52,740 nucleotides of DNA, from positions 1-52,740 of the forward strand of contig CAZUXT010000022.1 in assembly GCA_964624145.1 (NCBI GenBank), written 5' to 3'. This stretch comes from WJMT01 sp964624145 (lineage in GTDB: Bacteria > Acidobacteriota > Aminicenantia > Aminicenantales > Aminicenantaceae). The position numbers were made by a program, and so were the translations under genes. A model generated the notes under the pieces. It worked only from the letters and a program-made list of their open reading frames with translations, was not told the DNA's origin and made no database searches. Positions 14,946 through 23,571 of the stretch are shown here, piece after piece. Each line of letters begins with the position of its first letter. Position 1 is the first letter of the stretch.

Positions 14946-17309
14946 ATGTCTTCATTTTTTAGCCGTTTTTTATGCAAAGGTTTATTTGTTTTAGTGATTT
15001 CGATATTTCTGAGTACAACTGTTTTTTCAGCTGTTCCTGAAAAGGGAAAAAAAGTGGAATCCACTGATCCTGAGCAGCGTTTAGCCTGGTATCAACAGCA
15101 CATGGAAATGAAAGACCAGTCTCTGTTTAATGATCTGAAATGGCGCTTTCTCGGTCCGGATGTCATAAGCGGAAGATGCACGGATATAGCTGTTCCCAAA
15201 GGCGAAAAACACATCATTTACATAGGAGCAGCCACCGGAGGAGTGTGGAAAACCGTAAATTCCGGCATTACATGGGTACCCTTATTTGATGAGGCCCCTT
15301 CCATATCCATAGGCGATATAGCCATAGCTCCGGTCTATCCTGATATTATATGGGTAGGAACCGGGGAAGCTAATATTTTCAGGGCTTCGGTGGCCGGCAC
15401 AGGAGTCTATAAGTCAACAGATGCGGGAAAGACGTGGAAACATATGGGGCTTGCAAATACCCACACTATAGGAAGGATCGTCATTCATCCGGAAAATCCG
15501 GATGTTGTGTATGTCGCGGCTTCTGGACATGAGTGGACCTATAATGAGGAGCGCGGGGTGTACAAGACCACAGACGGAGGTCAAACATGGGACAAGGTGC
15601 TGTATTTGAACGAAAAAATCGGAGCCATAGATCTGGTCATAGATCCCGCAGATCCGGATACTCTCTACGCATCACTATGGAATCATATCAGAGGACGCTG
15701 GAGCGACCCCATGCCCGAACCAGGAGACGGAATATTCAAGACCACGGACGGAGGCAAGACCTGGGAGCAGAAGACCAACGGGCTGCCTGACCTTAACAAG
15801 ACAGGAAGAATTGGCCTTGATATCGCTCGAAGCAATCCCAATGTGATCTATGCTTTTGTTGACAACCATAATCCGGGGCGCATGCCAGAAGAGGGCGAGA
15901 GAGATGCATACGGCCGGTTGAAAAAAGGAAGAGTAATCAAAGGTGCTGAGGTCTATAGGTCAAATGATAAGGCAGAGACATGGAAAAAAGTCAGTCCTGA
16001 CAATAGATATATGGAGGGCTTTTGTGGAACTTACGGATGGGTTTTCGGACAGATGCGGGTAGATCCCAGCGATGAGAATACGGTTTATATCATGGGTCTC
16101 CGCCTTGCCAAATCAACGGACGGAGGCCGGACTTTCAAGACCCTTTATTTTCCGGAACTTCACGGTGACCATCACGGTCTCTGGATAGACCCGGATGAAC
16201 CGGATTATCTCATCAATGTCAATGACGGAGGGGTTAATATTTCTTATGACGGCGGTCAGACCTGGAGGCATTTTCATAACAATCTCCCCCTCGTTCAGTT
16301 CTATAATGTGGCTTATGACATGAAAGAGCCTTTTAACATTTACGGCTCGGTACAGGACCATTTGACATACAGGGGAAATATTGCCCATACACTGCCTCAG
16401 AGAGACAGATCGCAAATGCTTTTGACCCACTGGGAACGGTCTCCCGGGGGAGAAGGGACCACGATTGCCGTTGACCCTGAAAATCCGGATATCGTCTATT
16501 CCTCTTCGTTTTACGGAAGGCTGATGCGGTCTGAACTCAAAGATAACAGATGGATCACGAAAAACATACTTCCCCAAGTGGGAGAAGACGAGCCGCCCCT
16601 TCGAGGTCAGTGGCTTGCGCCCACCATAATCTCTCCCCATGATAATCAGGTGATTTACCATGGAATGCAGTATGTGTTCCGATCTCCTGACAAAGGGGAA
16701 ACCTGGGAGAGAATAAGTCCTGACCTTACCTACGATGATCCGGAAAAACAGGGGAAGCTTCCTTTTGCCATCCCTTACGCCTGTTTGAGCTCTATATCAG
16801 AGTCTCCTCTTAAAGAGGGTCTTATCTATGCGGGAACGGATGACGGCAGAGTGCATGTGACCAAAGATACAGGGAAAAACTGGCAGGAGATTACGGATGG
16901 TCTTCCCTATAACAAGCATGTTTCAAGGATAGTCGCATCCAAATACGATGAAGCCACAGTGTATCTGACATTGAACGGACGGAGAGACGATGATTTCACT
17001 GACTATGTCTGTAAATCCGAGGATTACGGGAAGACATGGAAAGACATATCAGGAAATCTTCCCGGAGGTCCTGTCAATGTTATCCGGGAAGACCCGAAAA
17101 AAGGAAATATCCTTTATGTGGGAAATGACTTAGGGGTGTATGTGAGTTTAGACAGAGGGGAAAAATGGCATGTTCTGCCTAACGGGCTGCCCAACTGTTT
17201 TGTGTGGGACCTGGTGATCCATCCCCGGGACAATGTGCTTGTCATAGCGACCAATGGACGAGGCATGTATGCCATTGATGATATCTCAAAAATACAGGAA
17301 CATGAATAA
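14946..17309 (+). CDS. exported Asp-box beta-propeller protein (VPS10/BNR-repeat)
   Basis: Protein of 787 residues with a signal peptide (about residues 1-29). About eleven Asp-box motifs of the S-x-D-x-G-x-T-W type are visible, such as STDAGKTWK, TTDGGQTWD, TTDGGKTWE, SYDGGQTWR and SEDYGKTWK, spaced 40-90 residues apart. This gives one or two sortilin/VPS10-like propellers. Related proteins are often labelled glycosyl hydrolase, but no catalytic residues of a GH family can be pointed to. AGGAGG precedes the ATG. Likely periplasmic or cell-surface; function uncertain. These proteins are abundant in peptide-degrading Acidobacteriota-like genomes. Confidence 0.85.
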   Translation: MSSFFSRFLCKGLFVLVISIFLSTTVFSAVPEKGKKVESTDPEQRLAWYQQHMEMKDQSLFNDLKWRFLGPDVISGRCTDIAVPKGEKHIIYIGAATGGVWKTVNSGITWVPLFDEAPSISIGDIAIAPVYPDIIWVGTGEANIFRASVAGTGVYKSTDAGKTWKHMGLANTHTIGRIVIHPENPDVVYVAASGHEWTYNEERGVYKTTDGGQTWDKVLYLNEKIGAIDLVIDPADPDTLYASLWNHIRGRWSDPMPEPGDGIFKTTDGGKTWEQKTNGLPDLNKTGRIGLDIARSNPNVIYAFVDNHNPGRMPEEGERDAYGRLKKGRVIKGAEVYRSNDKAETWKKVSPDNRYMEGFCGTYGWVFGQMRVDPSDENTVYIMGLRLAKSTDGGRTFKTLYFPELHGDHHGLWIDPDEPDYLINVNDGGVNISYDGGQTWRHFHNNLPLVQFYNVAYDMKEPFNIYGSVQDHLTYRGNIAHTLPQRDRSQMLLTHWERSPGGEGTTIAVDPENPDIVYSSSFYGRLMRSELKDNRWITKNILPQVGEDEPPLRGQWLAPTIISPHDNQVIYHGMQYVFRSPDKGETWERISPDLTYDDPEKQGKLPFAIPYACLSSISESPLKEGLIYAGTDDGRVHVTKDTGKNWQEITDGLPYNKHVSRIVASKYDEATVYLTLNGRRDDDFTDYVCKSEDYGKTWKDISGNLPGGPVNVIREDPKKGNILYVGNDLGVYVSLDRGEKWHVLPNGLPNCFVWDLVIHPRDNVLVIATNGRGMYAIDDISKIQEHE

Positions 17310-17338
17310 CCGGGAGAGTTCATAATAAGGGAGAGAAA

Positions 17339-18343
17339 ATGTACTGCAATCTGAAAAACAGAAGTCTGACCAAGCTTCTGGATTTTAGTCCGGAGGAAAT
17401 AAGATACCTGCTGGATCTTTCCAATAAGCTGAAAAAGGAAAAATATTCCGGGAATGAGAAGCAGAGACTGGGGAGGAAAAACATCGCTCTTGTTTTTGAA
17501 AAAACATCCACCAGGACCAGGTGTGCTTTTGAAGTCGCAGCCTTTGACCAGGGAGCGGATGTGACTTTTTTGGGCCCCACAAGTTCTCAATTCGGACATA
17601 AGGAATCTATTAAAGACTCGGCCCGGGTTCTGGGAAGGATGTATGACGGGATACAGTACCGGGGTTTTGGCCAGGAAGTAGTGGAGCGGCTTGCTGAGTT
17701 TTCGGGTGTTCCTGTTTGGAACGGCCTTACCAATGAATTCCATCCTACTCAAGTGCTGGCGGATCTTTTGACCATGACGGAGCACAGTGAAAAACCGGTT
17801 GAGGATATCACTTTTTCCTTTCTGGGAGATGCGCAGAACAACATGGCTAGTTCTCTGATGGTGGGGGCTGCAAAAATGGGGATGGACTTTCGTTTGATCG
17901 GGCCGGAAAAGCTCCAACCGAAAAAAGAACTAGTCAGTAAAGCAGAAAAGATTGCCGAGGCTACGGGAGCAAAGATTTCGATAACAGACGATATCAGGGC
18001 TGTTGAGGGATGTGATTTTCTTTATACGGACGTATGGGTTTCAATGGGGGAGCCGGCTTCTATTTGGGAAGAAAGGATCGGGCTTTTAAAATCCTATCAA
18101 GTTAACAAGGAACTCATGGAACTGACCGGGAATCCCAAGGTAAAGTTCATGCACTGCCTTCCTGCTTTTCATAACAGAGAAACAAAGATCGGAGAGGAGA
18201 TATATGAAAAATTCGGTCTGGAAAGTATGGAAGTGACAGAGGAAGTGTTTGAATCGGAAGGGTCCATTGTGTTTGATGAATCTGAGAACCGTTTGCACAC
18301 CATAAAGGCAGTGATGGTAGCCACTTTAACGGGAGGCGATTAA
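17339..18343 (+). CDS. argF: ornithine carbamoyltransferase
   Basis: Cytoplasmic enzyme of 334 residues that makes citrulline from ornithine and carbamoyl phosphate. The carbamoyl-phosphate loop STRTR is at 57-61, HPTQ at 135-138, the ornithine loop DVWVSMGEP at about 230, and HCLPAFH at about 272. Length and sequence follow the long enterobacterial ArgF/ArcB type, including GRMYDGIQYRGFGQE. No other arginine biosynthesis or arginine deiminase gene is nearby, so an anabolic role is assumed and a catabolic one (arcB) is not excluded. GGGAGAG precedes the ATG. Confidence 0.92.
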   Translation: MYCNLKNRSLTKLLDFSPEEIRYLLDLSNKLKKEKYSGNEKQRLGRKNIALVFEKTSTRTRCAFEVAAFDQGADVTFLGPTSSQFGHKESIKDSARVLGRMYDGIQYRGFGQEVVERLAEFSGVPVWNGLTNEFHPTQVLADLLTMTEHSEKPVEDITFSFLGDAQNNMASSLMVGAAKMGMDFRLIGPEKLQPKKELVSKAEKIAEATGAKISITDDIRAVEGCDFLYTDVWVSMGEPASIWEERIGLLKSYQVNKELMELTGNPKVKFMHCLPAFHNRETKIGEEIYEKFGLESMEVTEEVFESEGSIVFDESENRLHTIKAVMVATLTGGD

Positions 18344-18405
18344 CCCCGGCTCGTGAATAAGACAGGTTATATACAGATTATTTGTTTATATAAAGGAGGG
18401 TAAGA

Positions 18406-18702
18406 ATGAAAACGTTTATTTTAATGACAAAACTCGCACCTGAAGTCTCGAGACAGATAAAAGACAGGGCTAGATTAGGAAGAGCATGGCTGGAGGAAGT
18501 AAAGGAGAAATGTCCTGAAGTCAAATTCAGGGCTCATTACGCTCTTTTAGGCTCCTATGATTTTTTGGATATTTATGAAGCTCCGGACGAGGAAACAGCC
18601 GCCAAAGTCTCTATGATCAGCCTATCCAACGGGGCTTTTAATGCAGAGAGCTGGATGGCCATTCCTTACAAGCGTTTCCTGAAGCTTACGGAAGAAGTGT
18701 AA
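18406..18702 (+). CDS. GYD domain protein
   Basis: Small protein of 98 residues starting MKTFILMTKLAPE, with HYALLGSYDFLDIYEAPDEE in the middle and FNAESWMAIPYKRFLKL at the end. This fits the GYD family, a ferredoxin-like dimeric alpha/beta barrel fold of unknown function. A strong ribosome binding site (AAGGAGGG) is present. It lies between ornithine carbamoyltransferase and an epimerase on the same strand with short spacers, so it may be in the same operon, although no shared pathway is obvious. Confidence 0.85.
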   Translation: MKTFILMTKLAPEVSRQIKDRARLGRAWLEEVKEKCPEVKFRAHYALLGSYDFLDIYEAPDEETAAKVSMISLSNGAFNAESWMAIPYKRFLKLTEEV

Positions 18703-18713
18703 AGGGAGATTGT

Positions 18714-19676
18714 ATGGACGAAGCTTGTTTGGTTACGGGTGGCGCCGGTTTCATAGGTTCCGCTCTTGTGAGGGGCCTGCTCAAAGAAGAAAATAATGTC
18801 CGGGTCATTGATAATCTGTCAACCGGGAATATTTCCAATCTGAAGGGTATTCTCAGCAGGATAGAGTTTATAGAAAAAGATATCCGGGACCTTGATGCGG
18901 TTCAGGAAGCATGCAAAGACATCACTTATGTGTTTCATCAGGCGGCTATCCCCTCTGTTCCCCGTTCCATTGAAAATCCGATCGAATTTAACCAGAGTAA
19001 TGTTGACGGCACACTGAATGTGCTGGTAGCAGCCCGTGATAAAGGGGTAAAGAGGGTCATATATGCCGGTTCTTCATCTGTTTACGGGGACACACCGGCC
19101 CTTCCGAAGAAAGAAGATATGATGCCGAATCCTCTGTCCCCCTATGCGCTCACCAAGCTGGCCGGAGAGTATTACTGTAAGGTGTTCAGCGAGGTTTATG
19201 GATTGCAAACCGTGACAACCCGTTATTTTAATGTGTTTGGCCCCCGCCAGAATCCTGAATCCCCGTATGCGGCCGTGATCCCTAAATTCATTGATGCTTT
19301 TTTAAAAGGGGAGAAACCCGTTGTTTTCGGTGACGGGGAACAGACCAGAGATTTCACTTTTGTGGATAATGTGGTCTATGCAAATCTTCTGTGCTCCAGG
19401 GCAAAAAAAACAAAAGGTGAGGTTATCAACATCGCCACCTCTTCAAGCATCAGTCTGAATGAGCTCATCAAAATTCTTAAAGAAATAACAGGAAAAGAAA
19501 TCGATCCTGTTTATTCGGATCCCAGAAAGGGAGACATCAAACATTCCCTTGCCGATATATCAAAGGCGGAAAGGATGACCGGATACAGGCCTCTTGTGGA
19601 TTTGAGAGAGGGATTGACAAAGACCATCCGGTGGATGGAGAATGCCGGTTTTAATGAACAGAAGACTTTGATGTAA
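18714..19676 (+). CDS. UDP-sugar 4-epimerase-like extended SDR
   Basis: NAD-dependent nucleotide-sugar epimerase/dehydratase of 320 residues. The Rossmann motif TGGAGFIG is at 8-15, the catalytic serine lies in SSS at 120-122, and the active-site pair is Y144 and K148 in SPYALTKLAG. TRYFNVFGPRQNPESPYAAV resembles WbpP-type UDP-GlcNAc/UDP-Glc 4-epimerases. The product would be UDP-Gal or UDP-GalNAc for envelope glycans. GGGAG precedes the ATG, 11 bases after the GYD gene. The last 26 bases overlap the end of the convergent M28-M19 gene. Confidence 0.88.
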   Translation: MDEACLVTGGAGFIGSALVRGLLKEENNVRVIDNLSTGNISNLKGILSRIEFIEKDIRDLDAVQEACKDITYVFHQAAIPSVPRSIENPIEFNQSNVDGTLNVLVAARDKGVKRVIYAGSSSVYGDTPALPKKEDMMPNPLSPYALTKLAGEYYCKVFSEVYGLQTVTTRYFNVFGPRQNPESPYAAVIPKFIDAFLKGEKPVVFGDGEQTRDFTFVDNVVYANLLCSRAKKTKGEVINIATSSSISLNELIKILKEITGKEIDPVYSDPRKGDIKHSLADISKAERMTGYRPLVDLREGLTKTIRWMENAGFNEQKTLM

Positions 19677-22284
19677 CTTCCCTGAACACTCTGAGAAAAT
19701 TCCCTCCCAGTATTTTTTTTATATCCTGGTCATCATATCCCCTTTTGACCAGTTCTTCTGTGATATGGGCCAGTTCTCCTGCATGTGAAAGGCCTGCGGG
19801 AGTGCTGCTTATACCGTCAAAATCAGAGCCGAGTCCCACATGGTTTGTACTTCCTGTGACTTTGATCACATGTTCGATATGATCCACTACTGTCTTTACG
19901 TTGATTTCAGGCATTTCCTGTTCCAGCCTTTCTAATCTTTCCCTGTACTCTGTTCTGAAGGCTTCTGCTCTTTCGGGTTCGACTTTTAAAAAGTCAGCCA
20001 GTTTTTCAGGCAGGTCATATTTATTTATAAGCTCTGCCTTCAGATCTTCCATCTTCTTGAGATTGTCTGCCATTAAAAAGTGAGGGAAAAAATTGATTCC
20101 GATGACGCCGCCGTTTTTTGCCAGAGCCTTGAGCATTTTATTAGAGAGGTTCCGGTGATGGTCTGAAAGAGCCCGGCAGCAGGAATGGGAGGCCACAACA
20201 GGAGCTTCTGAGATATCCATCACATCCCAGAAAGTCTCATCATGGACATGGGATACGTCTATGACCATTCCCAACCGGTTCATTTCTTTGATTACTTCTT
20301 CACCGAATTCTGTCAGGCCGCCGTGTTCAGGCTCCGGGTCGCCTGAGGCATCAGCCCAGTCAGTGCGGAACCAGTGGGTGAGGGTCATGAGTCTCACGCC
20401 GTTCCTGTAAAAAGAGCGGAGGAGCCGGAGGTCATTTTCTATGGCATATCCCCCTTCGATCCCGATCAGTATCCCTGTTTTGCGGTTGCCCCGGAGTTTT
20501 CGCATGTCATCGGGGGAAGTGACAAGGATCAGATCCTCAGGATTTTCATTTACAAGCTTGTGAACCGCATCTATCTGGGCAAAGGCTTTTTTAGCGGCCC
20601 TGTGCTTTTGTGAATTGTTCTCCGGAGGGTCTACAAAACAGGCAAAGACCTGAAGGTCCACAGAGCCTTGTTTGAGTTTTGGAATGTCTATGTGCCCTTT
20701 GTTAAGGTCCTTGGTCAGGTCTTCTCCATTGAGCACTCTGCCTATGGTGTCACAATGCATATCCACAAGGTCGGCGTCTTTATGAAGGAAATTTATGTGG
20801 TATTTTGGGTCAAGGAGGTTTTCCCCGCAATTGGAGAGGCACACAATATTATCATAGTGATATTCGGCCGCCTGCTGCAGGAGTTCAGGCTTGATTGTTT
20901 CCGCTCTGTCGCCGGGCTTGTGGTATTCGGGATGCTCATCATCAAGTTCTCTTGTGAGGACATTCCCTGACCTTAAGCTCAGGCAGGTGACCCCTTTGAG
21001 AAGAAAGGAGGTGTGGTCAGAGCCCCGGTATTCTATGCGGTGTTTCAACCTTTTTGTGAACTTTTCCTTCATGTTTTTCTTGATAAGAGCAAAGAATTCC
21101 GAGAATTCCCACATGCCTCCCACATAGAGGTCAAGGTCTCCTGTGCCTACCATGTCCATGTTCATATAGACGGATGTTTTTTCGAGCGGATAAATGGGGT
21201 GCTCTGTATAATATCTGGAACCGATCAGGCCAAGCTCTTCTCCGGCCCAGGCTGCCAGTACAACGCTTCTGTCAGGGTGAAAATCATTGGCTTGAATCAC
21301 ACGCGCGATTTCCAGCAAGACCCCTACGGATGACGCGTTGTCATCAGCGCCGTTGTAGATAGAACCGTCAAGCCCTACACCCAGATGATCCAGGTGCCCT
21401 CCGATTATTATATATTCGTTTTTTAGTTCAGGATGTTTTCCCGGTATAAGGCCCAGCACACTGGGAGCTGTGCGGTCCTCATGGATGTAATGGACTTCCA
21501 TTTCTACGGTCAGGTCCAGCTGGAATGGGTGAGGTTTTTTTTCGCGTATCATTTCACTCACTCTATTACGCCAGCTCAGATTTTTTATATAAAACATCTT
21601 ATCCAGAAGGCTGCTGTTCGCTGTCATCACCAGGAACCCTTCCGGACAGGTTCCCTTATTGGCTCCTTCCGGAATGCCCCATCCTCTAAGGCTCTCCCCG
21701 ATGTTCATTATGAGCACGCCTGCAGCCTCTTTTTTTACCGCTGTTTTGATTTTACTGTCCAGGGACTTTTCTTTCCTGGATATTCCCTTGAGAAATTCAG
21801 GAGCGCCAGGAATGATAAGGACAATTTTTCCGCTGACATCCATATCTCCATAATCGTCCCATTTGTCTTTGTGTGATACCAGCCCGTATCCGGCAAAAGC
21901 CAGCCGGGCCTTTACGATTCCCGACCCGGTTCCGCCGTTCGGGAAAAAATGGTTGGAGCGTCCAGGGGAAAAGAGGAGGTGCTTCGGGGATACGATCTCA
22001 AACCGGACAGGAGGTTCGAAATGCCGCCAGTTCCTGAATTCCACCTGCTGGAAATACGAACCTTTTTTTCCACCCGGTTTGAGGCCGTACTCTTTCATCT
22101 TTTCTGCGACATAGTGGGCTGCCTTGAGGTATTCCGGAGTGCCTGATTTGCGGCCTTTGAAATCATCCGAAGAAAGATATTCCATGTGCTTCCATGCTTG
22201 TTCTCCGTCCGGTTTGGCCTGTTCCTGGGAATTTAATGAAAGACAGAAAAGGCTTATGCAAATGAGTGAGAATATTTTTTTCAT
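19651..22284 (-). CDS. fused M28 aminopeptidase and M19 membrane dipeptidase, exported
   Basis: Single open frame of 877 residues with a signal peptide (about 1-20). Residues 25-490 are an M28 peptidase with a protease-associated insert. Zinc ligands and catalytic residues are intact: H297, D314 (GADDNAS), E349-E350 (AGEELGL), D377 and H455. After a short linker, about 504-877 is a renal-dipeptidase-like M19 domain: HCD at 510-512, GIEGGY, VASHSCCRAL and VGLGSDFDG. The fusion would release N-terminal residues and hydrolyse the resulting dipeptides. ATG at 22284 follows AAAGGAG; a TTG one codon earlier is unlikely. It overlaps the convergent epimerase end by 26 bases. Confidence 0.88.
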   Translation of the reverse strand: MKKIFSLICISLFCLSLNSQEQAKPDGEQAWKHMEYLSSDDFKGRKSGTPEYLKAAHYVAEKMKEYGLKPGGKKGSYFQQVEFRNWRHFEPPVRFEIVSPKHLLFSPGRSNHFFPNGGTGSGIVKARLAFAGYGLVSHKDKWDDYGDMDVSGKIVLIIPGAPEFLKGISRKEKSLDSKIKTAVKKEAAGVLIMNIGESLRGWGIPEGANKGTCPEGFLVMTANSSLLDKMFYIKNLSWRNRVSEMIREKKPHPFQLDLTVEMEVHYIHEDRTAPSVLGLIPGKHPELKNEYIIIGGHLDHLGVGLDGSIYNGADDNASSVGVLLEIARVIQANDFHPDRSVVLAAWAGEELGLIGSRYYTEHPIYPLEKTSVYMNMDMVGTGDLDLYVGGMWEFSEFFALIKKNMKEKFTKRLKHRIEYRGSDHTSFLLKGVTCLSLRSGNVLTRELDDEHPEYHKPGDRAETIKPELLQQAAEYHYDNIVCLSNCGENLLDPKYHINFLHKDADLVDMHCDTIGRVLNGEDLTKDLNKGHIDIPKLKQGSVDLQVFACFVDPPENNSQKHRAAKKAFAQIDAVHKLVNENPEDLILVTSPDDMRKLRGNRKTGILIGIEGGYAIENDLRLLRSFYRNGVRLMTLTHWFRTDWADASGDPEPEHGGLTEFGEEVIKEMNRLGMVIDVSHVHDETFWDVMDISEAPVVASHSCCRALSDHHRNLSNKMLKALAKNGGVIGINFFPHFLMADNLKKMEDLKAELINKYDLPEKLADFLKVEPERAEAFRTEYRERLERLEQEMPEINVKTVVDHIEHVIKVTGSTNHVGLGSDFDGISSTPAGLSHAGELAHITEELVKRGYDDQDIKKILGGNFLRVFREVTSKSSVH

Positions 22285-22348
22285 CAATATGCTCCTTTAA
22301 GATACTGCAGTGTAACATACGACAAATATTTTGAGAAATGAAGTCATT

Positions 22349-22378
22349 AACCTGGATTATTCATAAAAAAATGGCGAT
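22349..22378 (+). repeat. family A repeat, left end only
   Basis: AACCTGGATTATTCAT followed by AAAAAAATGGCGAT matches the left end of the full copy at 4295, including the exact 14-bp arm. No matching right end is seen before the GNAT gene at 22450, so this is a truncated copy in the divergent spacer. Confidence 0.6.
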
Positions 22379-22449
22379 GTGCATTTTTTTGTTGCGAAGC
22401 TTCTTGATTATTTTATTATTAACCTATAAAATTCAAAATCTTAAGAAAA

Positions 22450-23508
22450 ATGCTGTCAGATATCTCTATAGACTCTTTTCGCGGGGATTTAAAAGGCCTC
22501 GAAAAGATGGCGCACTCTTCCTGGAGGGATGAATATGGGATCGAGTCATTTCCAAATTTCTACCGGCCAGCTTTTTTAAAGTATCTTTTTAACCGCATTA
22601 AGGATGGCAGGTATCTTATTGCAGCGTATCGAGGGGATGAGATTGTATCCTTTTTAGCTAACCTGCCACAGCGCTTCCATTTCCAAGGCAAGACCTTTCG
22701 GGCAGTCTATAGTTGTCTCATGGTAACAAGACGGGAGCTGCTTCGCCGCGGCATAGGAAAGGCGATCGTCAACGAAGCCCTGAAGCTCAACCAGAGTTTA
22801 AAAATTGATTTCTCCTTGCTGACTCTTGAGAAAGGACACCGTTCCACAATGATGATCAGGAATTTTGAGGAGACCGGCCATCCTGTAGAAAAAGTTAAAA
22901 GGAACTATGTCCTGGCCCGTATCCTTGATCTGCCCAGCGTTATGGAGTCAGAAGGATTGAAAAAATGGGAGAGCGCGGCTATCAGGATAATAGGAGGGCA
23001 CCGCAGGCCAAAAGTTTGCCCTTCTGTTTCGATAAGAGAATATCAGATGGAAGATATTGATATGTGTCTGGACCTGCTTAATCGATACAAGGACAGTGTT
23101 GAGCTTTCTTTGATCTGGGAAAGAGATGAACTGGCGTGCGAATTGGATTTTCCCGGAGTTTCACAGACGCTTGTCTATGAAAAGTCAGGCAAGGTGGAAG
23201 GATTGATCAATTTCATATATCACGAACATCTCGGAAGAACTAAAAAGAGGTGGGCTTGGATAAACCATGTTGCCTATCCAGAGCTTTCTGCCAGAGAGCG
23301 CTATGGCTTTATTCAGGCTTTCCTTCAGTACATAAAGGATTCCGGTTGTGTGGGGGCGGTAGAGTGGACAAGAAGTTATTATCCCATGAGACCGTTATTC
23401 CGTTCTCGTTTTTTCCCCTATTTTCGATCCGTTGACCTAGTCTCATGGACATTCAATAAAGATATCTCTTTAAAGAATATTCCAAGTGTCTATGAGGTAC
23501 AGATTTGA
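22450..23508 (+). CDS. GNAT acetyltransferase with C-terminal second GNAT-like domain
   Basis: Protein of 352 residues. The N-terminal half is a GNAT fold with RRELLRRGIGKAIVNEAL as the acetyl-CoA loop (about residue 95). The C-terminal half (about 190-340, from SIREYQMEDIDMCLDLLNRY) looks like a second, degenerate GNAT domain without an evident CoA loop. The ribosome binding site is weak, but the start fits the domain edge. Substrate unknown. No operon partner is certain; the esterase gene follows after 63 bases. Confidence 0.75.
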   Translation: MLSDISIDSFRGDLKGLEKMAHSSWRDEYGIESFPNFYRPAFLKYLFNRIKDGRYLIAAYRGDEIVSFLANLPQRFHFQGKTFRAVYSCLMVTRRELLRRGIGKAIVNEALKLNQSLKIDFSLLTLEKGHRSTMMIRNFEETGHPVEKVKRNYVLARILDLPSVMESEGLKKWESAAIRIIGGHRRPKVCPSVSIREYQMEDIDMCLDLLNRYKDSVELSLIWERDELACELDFPGVSQTLVYEKSGKVEGLINFIYHEHLGRTKKRWAWINHVAYPELSARERYGFIQAFLQYIKDSGCVGAVEWTRSYYPMRPLFRSRFFPYFRSVDLVSWTFNKDISLKNIPSVYEVQI

Positions 23509-23571
23509 CATCCGCTTGGTTTTCATGAGAAGGATTGACAGTATGAATTTTTATTAGCGGAGGAAGACTTT

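Noticed and set aside
17114..17917. 267-codon minus-strand open frame
   Set aside because: It is antisense to the end of the Asp-box gene and the well supported ornithine carbamoyltransferase, and has no family features.
22338..22532. 64-codon open frame before the GNAT gene
   Set aside because: Starts in the family A remnant and overlaps the GNAT gene in another frame.
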